A stretch of DNA of 64,000 bases from Sphingomonas sp. OK281 (GTDB taxonomy: Bacteria > Pseudomonadota > Alphaproteobacteria > Sphingomonadales > Sphingomonadaceae). The stretch lies in the NCBI RefSeq assembly GCF_900115295.1, contig NZ_FOVZ01000002.1, positions 868,001 through 932,000 of the forward strand, given 5' to 3'. This document shows positions 1 to 9,312 of this stretch, piece by piece (the first letter of the stretch is position 1; every line of letters begins with the position of its first letter). A program made the translations under genes and the position numbers. A model generated the notes under the pieces. That model searched no databases. It was not told the origin of the DNA and saw nothing but the letters and a program-made list of their open reading frames with translations.

Positions 1-451
1 CGATACCGGTCTGGCCGTCGTTGGCGAAGTAGCTCTGAAGCTCCATCACGTCCTGCGGGAACGCGTTGGCGTCGGTCTCCAGCGTGCGGCGCATGGCGCG
101 CGCGACGCGCTGGTCGGAGCCGGGTGCACGGCCGAGGCCGAGATCGATGCGGCCGGGGAACAGCGCGTCGAGCGTGCCGAACTGCTCGGCGATCGTCAGC
201 GGCGCGTGGTTGGGAAGCATGATGCCGCCCGAGCCGACGCGGATGGTCTTCGTGGCGGCGGCGATGTGCGCGATCACGACTGCGGTGGCGGCCGACGCGA
301 TGCCGGTCATGCCGTGGTGTTCGGCGACCCAGTAACGCTGGAACCCGACGCTCTCGGCGTGCCGCGCGAGGTCGGCCGCGTTGGCGAGCGATTGGGAGAC
401 GGTGCCGCCTTCGATGACGGGGACCAGATCGAGCAGGGAATAGCGTGTCAT
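1..451 (-). CDS. LLM-class flavin-dependent oxidoreductase, N-terminal part (cut by window edge)
   Basis: The protein begins [15 protein letters not shown] and runs off the left edge after about 150 residues, so the C-terminus is missing. The N-terminal beta strand, the [10 protein letters not shown] segment near residue 40 and the [13 protein letters not shown] segment near residue 75 are typical of bacterial luciferase-like flavin monooxygenases of the MsnO8/YhbW subgroup. The family uses FMNH2 or F420 to oxidise small substrates; the substrate here cannot be told. The ATG at 451 is chosen because it directly precedes the conserved first strand. A palindromic repeat separates it from the next upstream minus-strand gene, so it is probably transcribed alone. 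Confidence 0.85.
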   Translation of the reverse strand, partial: MTRYSLLDLVPVIEGGTVSQSLANAADLARHAESVGFQRYWVAEHHGMTGIASAATAVVIAHIAAATKTIRVGSGGIMLPNHAPLTIAEQFGTLDALFPGRIDLGLGRAPGSDQRVARAMRRTLETDANAFPQDVMELQSYFANDGQTGI

Positions 452-507
452 GCGGCAGAGATAGGTACCGAACGGTAGCTTATCCAGCCCCGCCGGTCTG
501 TTACGTC

Positions 508-589
508 CGTCATCCTGACGAAAGTCAGGATCCAGAGCCTAATACGGCAACGCCCGTTACTCTGGATCCTGACGTTCGTCAGGATGACG
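508..589. repeat. Near-perfect 82-bp inverted repeat (family D)
   Basis: The arms start CGTCATCCTGACG and end CGTCAGGATGACG, with a second paired block (GGATCCAGAG / CTCTGGATCC) inside. Only one copy of this type is seen in the window. It lies just past the stop codon of the autotransporter gene and may serve as its transcription terminator. Confidence 0.85.
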
Positions 590-607
590 GATTGGGGGGC
601 GGGGGGA

Positions 608-2941
608 TCAGAACCCCAGGCTGTAGCGCATCGCCATGCCGTAGTCGTTCGGGAGCGCCGCGAAGTTGCCGGGGTCGCGGCGGAAGAACAGGTTGGTGTC
701 GAGGCCGCCGCCGAACGCGGGCACGCCGTAGCGCATCTCGACATCGAGTTCGCGGCCTTGCGGGGCGAGGTTTAGGCGTTGGGTGGTCCAGTCGGTGACG
801 TTACCGGACGTGTAATCGAAATAGGTCGGGAGCCCGAGGTCGATGCCGCCGCGCGCTACCCGCAACGGTTGCGCGATGCGGAGCCCGAGCGTGTCGTGGC
901 CGAACACGCCGTCCTTGCCGATGTCGGCGGCGAAGGCGTTGGTGCGGACCAGACCGTCGCCGCTGAGACCACCGCGCACCGCCGCGCGGGTCCAGCCCTG
1001 GCGCATCGATCCTCCGATGCTCCAGCCGGCGCCGGCATCGAACCGCGCCTTGGTATCCACGAACCACGTTGCTGCGCGGGTCGCGCCGAGCGCCGCGTCG
1101 AAGCGCGCGCCGAGGACGGTGTCGCGCTCGTCCATGCGGGTGGCGGCTACCATCGTCGAGAGCGCGCCGAAGCGGCGGTCGACGGTCAGCGAGGCGCGGT
1201 TGTAGACGGAGCGCTGCCAGCGGTCGCGCAGGCGGAGGTCGCTGTCGCGTTGCGTCAGGACGTCGCCATTCTCGATGCCCGCGGTGAAGCCGAACCCACC
1301 GACGCTCTGCCGCATCGCGCTGGAGGCCCGGATGCTGCTGTCGAAGCCAAGGCCGCCGGTGTTGGCGATCAGGAAGGCGGGTTCGGCTTGGCCCGACAAC
1401 TGCGCACTGAGCGCGCTCGATCCTTGTGCGAAGCCGAAGCCGAACGACAGCGTGCTGCCGAGCTTCTGCGTCACCATCCCGGCGATCGCGCGTGCGCTGG
1501 TCGCGTCGGCGCTCGACAACGACGTGCGATCGAGCGCGACGTCGCCGTTCGCGCGCGGCGCGAGCGTCATCGAGACGGTCATGCCGCCTTGCGCCAACGC
1601 GACGGTCCGGAACCGTGACTGGAGCGCGCCGCCGAGCGAACGTTCCGGGCTCCGGCGGGCGATCGTCTTGGCGAGGTCGATCGCGAACGCGCGGCTGTAG
1701 CCGTCGAGGATCACCGCGCCGAGTTCGCCCTGGGTTGCGTCGCCCATCGGCGCGGACAGGCTGCCGTTGCTGATCGTAGAGACGACCGCTTTCGATCCTG
1801 CGATCGAGGTCGTGCCGAGCGGCTGGAACGCGCGCGTCAGGTCGAGCACGCCGTTGCCGTACACCGCGTCGACTCCGGGGGCGCCGACATCGCGTGCGCT
1901 GCGAAAGAGGATGTCGACGATCTGCGCGCCGGTCAGGTTGGGGAAGGCCTGCGCCAGCAACGCCACCGCGCCGGAAATCTGCGGCGCGGCGAACGACGTG
2001 CCCGACCAGAGATAGGCCGTGTCGGTCGCGTCGGGCGCACGGACGCTTTCGCCGACCGCGGTTAGGAAGTGCGCGGCGCCAGTCCCCGCGCGGTCGCTGA
2101 AGGTGGAGATCCCGTCGCTGGCGCCGACCGAGCCGGCGATGATCACCTGGTTGCGGCCCTGCGCTTCGCCGGCGACGTTGGTGAACGGATCGGGATTGAC
2201 CGAACCGTCATTGCCCGCCGCGATCACGACGACCAGCCCGGCAGCAGTCGCGCGGCCGATCGCGTCCTTGAGGCTTTGCGGCATCTCGGAGCCGCCAAGC
2301 GAGATGTTGACGACCTTCGCACCGGCCGTGCGGGCCGCATCGAGCCCGCGGGTGATCGCGTCGGTGCCGAACTTGCAGCCCGAATCCTCGTCGTCCTTGC
2401 TCGCGGTGGCGCAAGTACCGGGGCGGTCGGCGCGGAGGACGATCAGCGTCGCGTCGAACGCCACGCCGTGCGAGCCCGCGCCATTTCTCCGGCCCGCCAG
2501 CGTGAAGGCGACCGCGGTGCCGTGGCCGCCTTCGTCGTCGATCGAGCTATTGCCGGCGACGTCCTGCGAGGCGGACGATACGCGGCTGCCGAACTCCTGG
2601 CTTTGCAGGTCGATACCGCTGTCAATCACGCCGACGCCGATCCCCCTGCCGGTCGCGCCGACGTTGTACGCGGCCAGCGCGTTCATCGAGACCGCGCCGA
2701 CGGTCGCACGATATTCGCTGGTGTCGTTGCTGGAAGGTGTCGGGGTCGGGGTCGGGGTCGGCGCGGGAGTCGGAGCAGGGGAGGGCGCTGGCGTCGGGAG
2801 CGGAGTCGGCGTCGGGGTGGAAACCGTGGGAGGGGCCGGCGTGCTGTTGACGCCGCCACCACCGCTGCCTCCACAGGCGGCGAGCAGCAGGCCACTTGCC
2901 ACCGCCGCCGTTCTCAGCAGCCCCGCCTTCGTGCCGCGCAT
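608..2941 (-). CDS. S8 subtilisin-like lipoprotein autotransporter
   Basis: Surface serine protease of 777 residues. From the ATG at 2941 the protein starts with a lipoprotein signal peptide ending LLLAAC (Cys23), so it should be lipid-anchored. An earlier in-frame ATG at 3007 would bury this signal and is rejected. Residues 33-71 are a Pro/Thr-rich linker. The subtilase domain follows with Asp107 (GVIDSGID), His140 (GGHGTA), oxyanion Asn244 (AAGND) and Ser316 (SGTSFAAP). The last 350 residues or so show alternating beta-strand character and end in Phe, as outer-membrane barrels do. Subtilase plus lipobox plus barrel is the plan of SphB1/NalP-type autotransporters, which process other surface proteins; its targets are unknown. 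It is divergent from the HAD gene. Confidence 0.88.
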   Translation of the reverse strand: MRGTKAGLLRTAAVASGLLLAACGGSGGGGVNSTPAPPTVSTPTPTPLPTPAPSPAPTPAPTPTPTPTPSSNDTSEYRATVGAVSMNALAAYNVGATGRGIGVGVIDSGIDLQSQEFGSRVSSASQDVAGNSSIDDEGGHGTAVAFTLAGRRNGAGSHGVAFDATLIVLRADRPGTCATASKDDEDSGCKFGTDAITRGLDAARTAGAKVVNISLGGSEMPQSLKDAIGRATAAGLVVVIAAGNDGSVNPDPFTNVAGEAQGRNQVIIAGSVGASDGISTFSDRAGTGAAHFLTAVGESVRAPDATDTAYLWSGTSFAAPQISGAVALLAQAFPNLTGAQIVDILFRSARDVGAPGVDAVYGNGVLDLTRAFQPLGTTSIAGSKAVVSTISNGSLSAPMGDATQGELGAVILDGYSRAFAIDLAKTIARRSPERSLGGALQSRFRTVALAQGGMTVSMTLAPRANGDVALDRTSLSSADATSARAIAGMVTQKLGSTLSFGFGFAQGSSALSAQLSGQAEPAFLIANTGGLGFDSSIRASSAMRQSVGGFGFTAGIENGDVLTQRDSDLRLRDRWQRSVYNRASLTVDRRFGALSTMVAATRMDERDTVLGARFDAALGATRAATWFVDTKARFDAGAGWSIGGSMRQGWTRAAVRGGLSGDGLVRTNAFAADIGKDGVFGHDTLGLRIAQPLRVARGGIDLGLPTYFDYTSGNVTDWTTQRLNLAPQGRELDVEMRYGVPAFGGGLDTNLFFRRDPGNFAALPNDYGMAMRYSLGF

Positions 2942-3077
2942 CCAGTCCGCCCTTTTGTAATTTTCCGTAACATACTGGAATGCAAAGCCTTGCGCGATCG
3001 TAAACATCGGCCATCAAGGTCGGCAGTGTCGCACCCCGCTTGTCGCCGCGCGCGGCGGTCCGTAGAGGTTCCGGCCG

Positions 3078-3755
3078 ATGCTTGCCCGCCTTGACCCCCG
3101 CCTCGACCATGTCCGCAACTGGATCTTCGATCTCGACAACACGCTGTATCCGGCGAGCGCGGACCTGTTCGCGCAGGTCGACGCGCGGATGACCGGGTTC
3201 ATCCAGGATCTGCTCGGGCTGGAGCATGACGAGGCGCGGCGCGTGCAGAAGGGGTATTTCCACAATCACGGCACGACGCTGTCGGGGCTGATGGCCGAGC
3301 ATCACGTCGATCCGCACGCGTTCCTGGCGCATGTCCACGACATCGAGATGGACGTGTTGGAGCACGACGCGCCGCTGGTCGCCGCGATCGCGAAGCTGCC
3401 GGGGTGGAAACTCGTCTTCACTAATGGCGACAAGCCCTATGCGCTCAAGATCCTCGACCGGCTCGGGCTCGGCGAGAGCTTCGAGGCGATCCACGACATC
3501 CACGCGATGAACCTGATGCCGAAGCCGCATGCGTCGGCCTATGCAGGGTTCTGCGCGGCGTTCGACATCGATCCGCGGGAGTCGCTGTTCGCCGACGACA
3601 TGGCGCGCAACCTGACGCCGGCCAAGGCGATCGGGATGACCACCGTGTGGATCGACAATGGCTCCGAGCAGTCGCCCGACGCGGCGCGCGATCATATCGA
3701 TTTCACCGTGCCGGTGCTTGCGCCGTGGCTCGAAACCATCCTGGAGACATCATGA
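3078..3755 (+). CDS. HAD-family pyrimidine 5'-nucleotidase
   Basis: A 225-residue haloacid dehalogenase phosphatase. The DxD nucleophile motif is at residues 18-20 (IFDLDNTLY), a motif II region is in VFTNGDK near residue 116, and the acidic motif IV is in LFADDMARN near residue 173. The helical cap after motif I and the overall length match the SDT1/pyrimidine 5'-nucleotidase group, which dephosphorylates UMP and CMP. It overlaps dapD by 4 bp (ATGA), so the two are translationally coupled. Confidence 0.88.
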   Translation: MLARLDPRLDHVRNWIFDLDNTLYPASADLFAQVDARMTGFIQDLLGLEHDEARRVQKGYFHNHGTTLSGLMAEHHVDPHAFLAHVHDIEMDVLEHDAPLVAAIAKLPGWKLVFTNGDKPYALKILDRLGLGESFEAIHDIHAMNLMPKPHASAYAGFCAAFDIDPRESLFADDMARNLTPAKAIGMTTVWIDNGSEQSPDAARDHIDFTVPVLAPWLETILETS

Positions 3756-4570
3756 CCTTGCAGACCATCATCGACGCCGCCTGGGACGACCGCGCGAACC
3801 TTGGGCTCGATACCAAGGGCGAGGTTCGCGACGCCGTCGAGTCCGCGCTGGCGATGCTGGATGCCGGCACCGCGCGTGTTGCCGAGCCGACTGCTGACGG
3901 CTGGCAGGTCAACCAGTGGTTGAAGAAGGCGGTGCTGCTGTCGTTCCGGCTCAACGACAACGTCGTGATCGATGGCGGTTCGGCGGGGTCCCCGGGGTTC
4001 GACAAGGTGCCGTCGAAGTTCTCGAGCTGGGGTGAAGCCGAGTTCCGTTCGGCGGGTATCCGCGTCGTTCCTGGCGCGGTCGCGCGCCGCGGCAGCTTCA
4101 TCGCCAAGGGCGCGATCCTGATGCCGAGCTTCGTCAACATCGGCGCGTATGTCGGCGAGGGGACGATGGTCGACGCCTGGGCGACGGTCGGGTCGTGCGC
4201 GCAGATCGGCAAGAACGTGCATCTGTCGGGCGGCGCCGGCATCGGTGGCGTGCTCGAGCCGTTGCAGGCCGATCCCGTCATCATCGGCGATGGCGCTTTC
4301 ATCGGCGCGCGGGCGGAAGTCGCCGAGGGCGTGCGAGTCGGTGAGGGCGCGGTGCTGTCGATGGGCGTGTATCTGGGCGCCTCGACGAAGATCATCGACC
4401 GCGCGACTGGCGAAGTGTTTAAGGGCGAAGTGCCGCCCTATTCCGTCGTCGTGCCGGGCTCGATCGGTGGCGGGGACGGCAAGCCGGCCTTGTACTGCGC
4501 GGTGATCGTCAAGCGTGTCGATGCGCAAACGCGTTCCAAAACCTCGATCAACGACCTGCTGAGGGACTGA
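3752..4570 (+). CDS. dapD: 2,3,4,5-tetrahydropyridine-2,6-dicarboxylate N-succinyltransferase
   Basis: Cytoplasmic enzyme of the succinylase branch of lysine and diaminopimelate synthesis, transferring succinyl from succinyl-CoA to tetrahydrodipicolinate. The 272-residue length is normal. An N-terminal helical domain is followed by hexapeptide repeats of the left-handed beta helix ([23 protein letters not shown], residues about 130-150) and the C-terminal PYSVVVPGS segment. The ATG at 3752 overlaps the HAD stop. Its link to a nucleotidase rather than to other dap genes has no obvious metabolic reason. Confidence 0.96.
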   Translation: MTLQTIIDAAWDDRANLGLDTKGEVRDAVESALAMLDAGTARVAEPTADGWQVNQWLKKAVLLSFRLNDNVVIDGGSAGSPGFDKVPSKFSSWGEAEFRSAGIRVVPGAVARRGSFIAKGAILMPSFVNIGAYVGEGTMVDAWATVGSCAQIGKNVHLSGGAGIGGVLEPLQADPVIIGDGAFIGARAEVAEGVRVGEGAVLSMGVYLGASTKIIDRATGEVFKGEVPPYSVVVPGSIGGGDGKPALYCAVIVKRVDAQTRSKTSINDLLRD

Positions 4571-4631
4571 TCGGGTCGACAACCCGGCGGGCGCTGCCTA
4601 TCCGGGTCGAAACATACCGAGGAGATAGACT

Positions 4632-5603
4632 TTGACCGCTGCTGCCAGCCAGGTTCTCGACCGCGTACTCGTCCTCGAAATGGTCCGCGTGACCGAGGCG
4701 GCGGCGATCGCCGCCTCCACGCTCGTCGGGCGCGGCGACGAGAAGGCAGCGGATGCGGCGGCGGTCGAGGCGATGCGCGAGGCGCTCAACTCGCTGTACA
4801 TGGACGGCACCGTCGTGATCGGCGAGGGCGAGCGCGACGAGGCCCCGATGCTGTTCATCGGCGAGAAGGTCGGCTCGGCGATCGGCAAGGGCCCGAAGAT
4901 CGACATCGCGCTCGATCCGCTCGAAGGCACGACGATCTGTGCGACCGCGGGGCCGAACAGCCTCGCCGTGCTGGCGATCGCCGAAGAGGGCGGGCTGCTC
5001 AACGCGCCTGACGTCTACATGGACAAGATCGCGGTGGGGCCGGGCTATCCCGAGGGTATCATCGATCTCGACAAGACGCCGACCGAGAACATTAACGCCG
5101 TCGCCGCCGCCAAAGGCGTGCCCGCGCGCGACCTGATCGTGTGCGTGCTCGATCGTCCGCGTCACGAGGCGCTGATCGCCGAACTGCGCCAGGTTGGCTG
5201 CGGGATCATGCTGATCGGTGACGGCGACGTCGCCGGCGTGATCGCGACGTCCGATCCCGAGACCACGGTCGACGTGTACATGGGTTCGGGCGGCGCTCCC
5301 GAGGGCGTGCTGGCGTGCGCGGCGCTGCGCTGCGTCGGTGGGCAGTTCAAGGGGCGCCTGCTGTTCCGCAACGACGACGAGCGTGGGCGTGCGGCGAAGT
5401 GGGGGATCACGGACCTCGACAAGCAGTATGACCTGTCCGAGCTGGCGAAGGGCGACTGCATCTTTGCGGCGACCGGGGTGACGGATGGGTCGTTACTGGC
5501 GGGCGTGAAGCGGAAGAAGGGCAAGATGACCACCGAAAGCGTGGTGATGCGCGCGTCTTCAGGGACGGTGCGCTGGGTCAAGGGTGAGCATCGTACGGAT
5601 TGA
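4632..5603 (+). CDS. glpX: Class II fructose-1,6-bisphosphatase
   Basis: Gluconeogenic enzyme of 323 residues that hydrolyses fructose 1,6-bisphosphate with a divalent metal. Family motifs are clear: VIGEGERDEAPML near residue 58, the metal/phosphate-binding DPLEGTT near 95 and GSGGAPEGVLAC near 218. Translation starts at a TTG: the strong Shine-Dalgarno GAGGAGA ends about 6 nt upstream and no ATG precedes the conserved N-terminus in frame. The 61-bp gap to dapD suggests a shared transcript. Repeats of families B and A follow directly and probably end the operon. Confidence 0.95.
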   Translation: MTAAASQVLDRVLVLEMVRVTEAAAIAASTLVGRGDEKAADAAAVEAMREALNSLYMDGTVVIGEGERDEAPMLFIGEKVGSAIGKGPKIDIALDPLEGTTICATAGPNSLAVLAIAEEGGLLNAPDVYMDKIAVGPGYPEGIIDLDKTPTENINAVAAAKGVPARDLIVCVLDRPRHEALIAELRQVGCGIMLIGDGDVAGVIATSDPETTVDVYMGSGGAPEGVLACAALRCVGGQFKGRLLFRNDDERGRAAKWGITDLDKQYDLSELAKGDCIFAATGVTDGSLLAGVKRKKGKMTTESVVMRASSGTVRWVKGEHRTD

Positions 5604-5612
5604 TCCCCCAAT

Positions 5613-5718
5613 ACCACCCCGGCGAAGGCCGGGGCCCAATTGGAACGTCCGGAGTAACTAAGCGCAAAGCTCCGTTAGCGACGTTTCCCAATTGGGCCCC
5701 GGCCTCTTCCGGGGTGGA
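5613..5718. repeat. Palindromic intergenic repeat, family B, copy 1
   Basis: Long inverted repeat: the left arm has CCCCGGCGAAGGCCGGGGCC then CAATTGG, the right arm has CCAATTGG then GGCCCCGGCC. The loop is about 45 bp. The same design recurs at 12673, 35787, 38007 and 42778. Confidence 0.92.
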
Positions 5719-5750
5719 GTACTGAATTAGGGTGGTGAACCAGCACCATG

Positions 5751-5802
5751 TGTCCCCGCGAAGGCGGGGACACAGACTGGGCTCCCGCCTTCGCGGGAGA
5801 AC
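5751..5802. repeat. Palindromic intergenic repeat, family A, copy 1
   Basis: About 52 bp. Two GC-rich hairpin arms (TCCCCGCGAAGGCGGGGA and CTCCCGCCTTCGCGGGAG) flank a CAGACTGGG core. Ten copies of this family lie in the window. Confidence 0.92.
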
Positions 5803-5845
5803 TACAAGGCCGAGCGGTGGAACGCATGAGGGGCGAAGTGTCGGC

Positions 5846-6577
5846 ATGATCCTTCCCAACGCCCTCCTCCTCGTCACGATCATGAGCCTCGTCTGGTTCC
5901 TGAAAGGCGACCTGCTGGGCTACCGCCGGATCAAGCGCCGCCCCGACACGGCATCGCGCCAGAAGACCTACCGCCTGTGGATCGCCAAGGCCGCGATCGC
6001 CTTCGTCCTCCCGGCGATGATCGGGCTAGTCCTGCTCGGCCGCCTCGACGCGCTCGTCACGGTGCCGCCCGAGTTCGGCGCCCTCCGCGCGCTTCTCCCC
6101 AGCGTCGATGGCAACAGCCGCGTGGAACTGCTCGGCATGATCGGCGGCAGTGCGCTGGGGGGCCTGATCATCGGCGCAGTGCTCGCGACGCGGCGTAACT
6201 GGCGGATACTCAAGACGATCGGCAATGTCGGCTCGCTGCTCCCGCGCAACCGACCGGAGATCGCGCATGCCGCTGCCATGTCGATCGCCGCCGGCGTGTC
6301 CGAGGAACTTGCCTTCCGCCTGTTCCTGCCGCTGCTGGTTGCGCTCGTCACCGGCAGCGCGTTCGTCGCGTTCGGGATCGCGGTGGCGGCGTTCGGCGCG
6401 ATGCACCTGTATCAGGGGCGGGCGGGCGTGATCGCGACCACGCTCGTCGGCGCGTTGATGGCGGCGATCTATCTGATGACCGGCGAGCTGTGGCTGGCGA
6501 TGGTCCTGCACGCGCTGATCGATCTTAACTCGCTGGTATTGCGTCCGATACTGAGCGGAGCATGGCGCGCGACTTGA
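5846..6577 (+). CDS. CPBP family intramembrane metalloprotease
   Basis: A 243-residue polytopic membrane protein with at least six hydrophobic segments. The CAAX-protease/bacteriocin-processing (Abi) motifs are present: EELAFR with the Glu-Glu pair, FGAMH with the second catalytic-site His, and HALIDLN near the C-terminus. The family includes Rce1-like proteases and bacteriocin self-immunity proteins; the substrate is unknown. The ATG at 5846 precedes the first membrane segment. Upstream in-frame codons only translate repeat DNA and are rejected. Confidence 0.85.
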   Translation: MILPNALLLVTIMSLVWFLKGDLLGYRRIKRRPDTASRQKTYRLWIAKAAIAFVLPAMIGLVLLGRLDALVTVPPEFGALRALLPSVDGNSRVELLGMIGGSALGGLIIGAVLATRRNWRILKTIGNVGSLLPRNRPEIAHAAAMSIAAGVSEELAFRLFLPLLVALVTGSAFVAFGIAVAAFGAMHLYQGRAGVIATTLVGALMAAIYLMTGELWLAMVLHALIDLNSLVLRPILSGAWRAT

Positions 6578-6627
6578 CTTTGCACGTGTGGATTCGTCCA
6601 ATCGCGCAAACCTCCAAGGGGAACACA

Positions 6628-8478
6628 ATGTCGCGCCACGCCCTCCTGTTCGCGCTTGCGGTTGCCGTGGCGGTTCCCGCCGCGACGCTCGCGCAGACCG
6701 CACCGCAGACTATGACCCAGTCGCCTTTCACGTTTGAGGAGGTGATGGTGCCGATGCGCGACAATGCGAAGTTGCAGACGGTCATCATGCGGCCACGCGG
6801 GATGACCGGACCGCTGCCGATCTTGTTCCAGCGGACCCCTTACGGCGTGCCCGATGCGCCGTTTCCCAACGCCGATCGCTTCGCAGCGTTGATGAAGGAC
6901 AGCTATATCTTCGTGTTCCAGTCGATGCGGGGGCGGTTCAAGTCGGACGGTGTCTTCACGCTGTCGACCGCGGCGCATACCGAACATCCCTCCACCGTCG
7001 ACGAACTTACCGATGCGTACGACACGATCGACTGGCTGGTGAAGAATGTCCCCGCCAACAACGGCAAGGTCGGCATGTGGGGCGTGTCTTACCCCGGATT
7101 CGCCGCCGCGATCGCGCTGGTCGAGCCGCACCCCGCGCTGAAGGCGGTATCCCCGCAGGCGGCGTGGATCGATTACTGGCAGTCGGACGACCTGCACCGC
7201 AACGGCGCGCTGCGGTTGAGCTATGCGACCGACTGGGTGTCGTCGCTGCAGCTCGACAAGACGAAGAATTCCGACTTCGCGTATCCGAGCGATACGTACG
7301 ATTATTTCCTCAAGGCCGGCTCGGCTGAGGCGATCGATCGGACCGTGTTCAAGGGGCGCGTGCCGATGTTCACGTCGCTGCTCGATCACCCCAATCATGA
7401 TGCGTTCTATACTGCGCAACGCTGGACCGATGCGCTCGGCAAGACGACCGTGCCGGCGCTGAACGTCGCCGGGTTCTGGGATCAGGAGGATCCGTGGGGA
7501 TCGTGGCAGATCTACGCCAAGCAGAAACGCAATGATCCGAACCATCTGGCGCAGATGGTTGCGGGGCCGTGGCGGCATGGCGGGTGGCAGGGGGTGGCGG
7601 ATCATCTCGGGCCGATCCCGCTGGGGACGGCGAGCGGGACGCAGTTCCAGGAACAGATCCAGGCGCCGTTCTTCGCGTACTGGCTGCACGACAAGGGCCC
7701 GCGGCCGGACTTTGCGGCGAAGATGTTCCAGTCGGGCTCGAACGTGTGGAAGACCTATGCCGCCTGGCCTCCGACCGGGGCGAAGGCGACCGACCTATAT
7801 CTGCATGCGGACGGCAGCCTGTCGTTCACCGCGCCCGCGGCGGGCGAGGGGTGCCGCGACTACGTGTCCGATCCGGCGAACCCGGTGCCGTTCCGCCGGC
7901 GACCGATGTCGGCGACCTATGCCAGTCCTGACTGGGCATGGTGGGAGGCGGACGACCAGCGTTTCGTCGATCACCGGCCCGATGTGCTGGGTTATGTGTC
8001 GGAGCCTCTGACTGCCGACCTGACCGTGACGGGAGCGCTGTCGGCGACGTTGCAGGCGTCGACCAGCGGGACGGACAGCGATTTCGTGGTGAAGCTGATC
8101 GATGTGCTGCCCGACGATACCGAGTCGATGAAGGGCCGTAGCCTTCAGCCGGGCGACTATGCCCGGACACTCAATGGGTATCAGTTGCCGATTGCGATGG
8201 AGGTGCGGCGCGGGCGGTTCCTGGCGAGCGATACTGCCCCGCAGCCTCTCGTGCCGGGGAAGGTGGTCGCGTGGGACGTGCCGCTGCGCGACCATGACCA
8301 TGTGTTCAAGGCGGGGCACCGGATTATGGTCCAAATCCAGTCAAGCTGGTTCCCGATGATCGACCGCAACCCGCAGTCGTTCGTGCCGAACATCGGGCGG
8401 GCGAAGGCGGCGGATTATGTGAAGGCGACGCAGAAGGTTTGTGCGGGCTCGCGGATCACGTTGCCGGTCATGCGCTGA
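6628..8478 (+). CDS. Secreted CocE/NonD family alpha/beta hydrolase
   Basis: A 616-residue hydrolase of the X-Pro dipeptidyl-peptidase/cocaine-esterase group. The signal peptide ends around residue 22 (ATLAQ), so it acts outside the cytoplasm. The nucleophile is Ser154 in GVSYPG; the acid probably lies in GFWDQEDPWG and the His in GPWRHGGW. The C-terminal jelly-roll typical of PepX_C starts around residue 450. The ATG at 6628 is preceded by AAGGGG and starts the signal peptide; an upstream in-frame ATG at 6562 lies inside the previous gene. Likely substrates are proline dipeptides, acyl esters or beta-lactam-like amides. Confidence 0.88.
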   Translation: MSRHALLFALAVAVAVPAATLAQTAPQTMTQSPFTFEEVMVPMRDNAKLQTVIMRPRGMTGPLPILFQRTPYGVPDAPFPNADRFAALMKDSYIFVFQSMRGRFKSDGVFTLSTAAHTEHPSTVDELTDAYDTIDWLVKNVPANNGKVGMWGVSYPGFAAAIALVEPHPALKAVSPQAAWIDYWQSDDLHRNGALRLSYATDWVSSLQLDKTKNSDFAYPSDTYDYFLKAGSAEAIDRTVFKGRVPMFTSLLDHPNHDAFYTAQRWTDALGKTTVPALNVAGFWDQEDPWGSWQIYAKQKRNDPNHLAQMVAGPWRHGGWQGVADHLGPIPLGTASGTQFQEQIQAPFFAYWLHDKGPRPDFAAKMFQSGSNVWKTYAAWPPTGAKATDLYLHADGSLSFTAPAAGEGCRDYVSDPANPVPFRRRPMSATYASPDWAWWEADDQRFVDHRPDVLGYVSEPLTADLTVTGALSATLQASTSGTDSDFVVKLIDVLPDDTESMKGRSLQPGDYARTLNGYQLPIAMEVRRGRFLASDTAPQPLVPGKVVAWDVPLRDHDHVFKAGHRIMVQIQSSWFPMIDRNPQSFVPNIGRAKAADYVKATQKVCAGSRITLPVMR

Positions 8479-8484
8479 AAAGCT

Positions 8485-8539
8485 TGTTCTCCCGCGAAGG
8501 CGGAAGCCCAGACTGGGTCCCCGCCTTCGCGGGGAAACA
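8485..8539. repeat. Palindromic intergenic repeat, family A, copy 2
   Basis: Sits in the 72-bp gap between the convergent hydrolase and ABC permease genes and is the only plausible terminator there. The left arm carries a GCGGAAGC variant. Confidence 0.9.
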
Positions 8540-8550
8540 TGGTTCCGGCG

Positions 8551-9312
8551 TCAGTTCTTCATCCGCCAGCCGGTCTTGAAGATCCAGGCGATCGCGATCA
8601 GGCACACCGCAAGGAAGCCCGCCGTCACCGCGAGGCTGACCCCGACCGCGACATCGCCGACCCCGAAGAAGCTCCAGCGGAAGCCGCTCACCAAGTAGAC
8701 GACCGGGTTGAACAGGCTGAACGTCCGCCAGGGCTGGGGCAGCATGTCGATCGAGTAGAACGCGCCGCCGAGGAACGTCAGCGGCGTGATCAGCAGCGCG
8801 GGGACGAAGTTCAGCTGCTCGAAGCCGTTGGCCCAGACGCCGATGATGAACCCGAACAGACTGAAAGCCACCGCGGTTAGGATCAGGAACGCGATCATCG
8901 CGAACGGGTGTTCGATCCGCAGCGGCACGAAGAACGAGGCGGTGGCGAGGATGATCAGCCCGAGGATCACCGACTTGGTGGTCGCCGCGCCGACATAGCC
9001 GATCACCATCTCCATCGCCGAGACGGGCGCCGACAACAGCTCGTAGATCGTGCCGGTGAACTTCGGGAAGTAGATGCCGATCGACGCGTTCGAGATGCTC
9101 TGCGTGAGCAGCGACAGCATGATCAGACCGGGGACGATGAAGCTGCCGTAACCGACGCCGCCGACCTGCTGCATCCGGCTGCCGATCGCGCCGCCGAAGA
9201 CGATGAAATAGAGTGAGGTCGTGAGGACGGGGGTGACTAGGCTCTGCCAAAGGGTGCGCAGAGCGCGCGCCATTTCGAAGCGGTAGATCGCCCAGATGCC
9301 GTGGGTATTCAT
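8551..9312 (-). CDS. ABC-2 type transporter permease
   Basis: A 253-residue inner-membrane permease with six hydrophobic segments. The [19 protein letters not shown] stretch (residues about 90-108) and the [13 protein letters not shown] stretch near residue 180 are typical of ABC-2 permeases that export drugs, polysaccharides or lipids. It overlaps the ATPase gene by 4 bp and is the second gene of a two-gene exporter operon. Similar pairs in Gram-negatives are annotated YadG/YadH-like; the substrate is unknown. Confidence 0.92.
   Translation of the reverse strand: MNTHGIWAIYRFEMARALRTLWQSLVTPVLTTSLYFIVFGGAIGSRMQQVGGVGYGSFIVPGLIMLSLLTQSISNASIGIYFPKFTGTIYELLSAPVSAMEMVIGYVGAATTKSVILGLIILATASFFVPLRIEHPFAMIAFLILTAVAFSLFGFIIGVWANGFEQLNFVPALLITPLTFLGGAFYSIDMLPQPWRTFSLFNPVVYLVSGFRWSFFGVGDVAVGVSLAVTAGFLAVCLIAIAWIFKTGWRMKN

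Noticed and set aside
5604..5850. CRISPR-like array of repeats
   Set aside because: The repeats are palindromic elements of two families, not short direct repeats with regular spacers.
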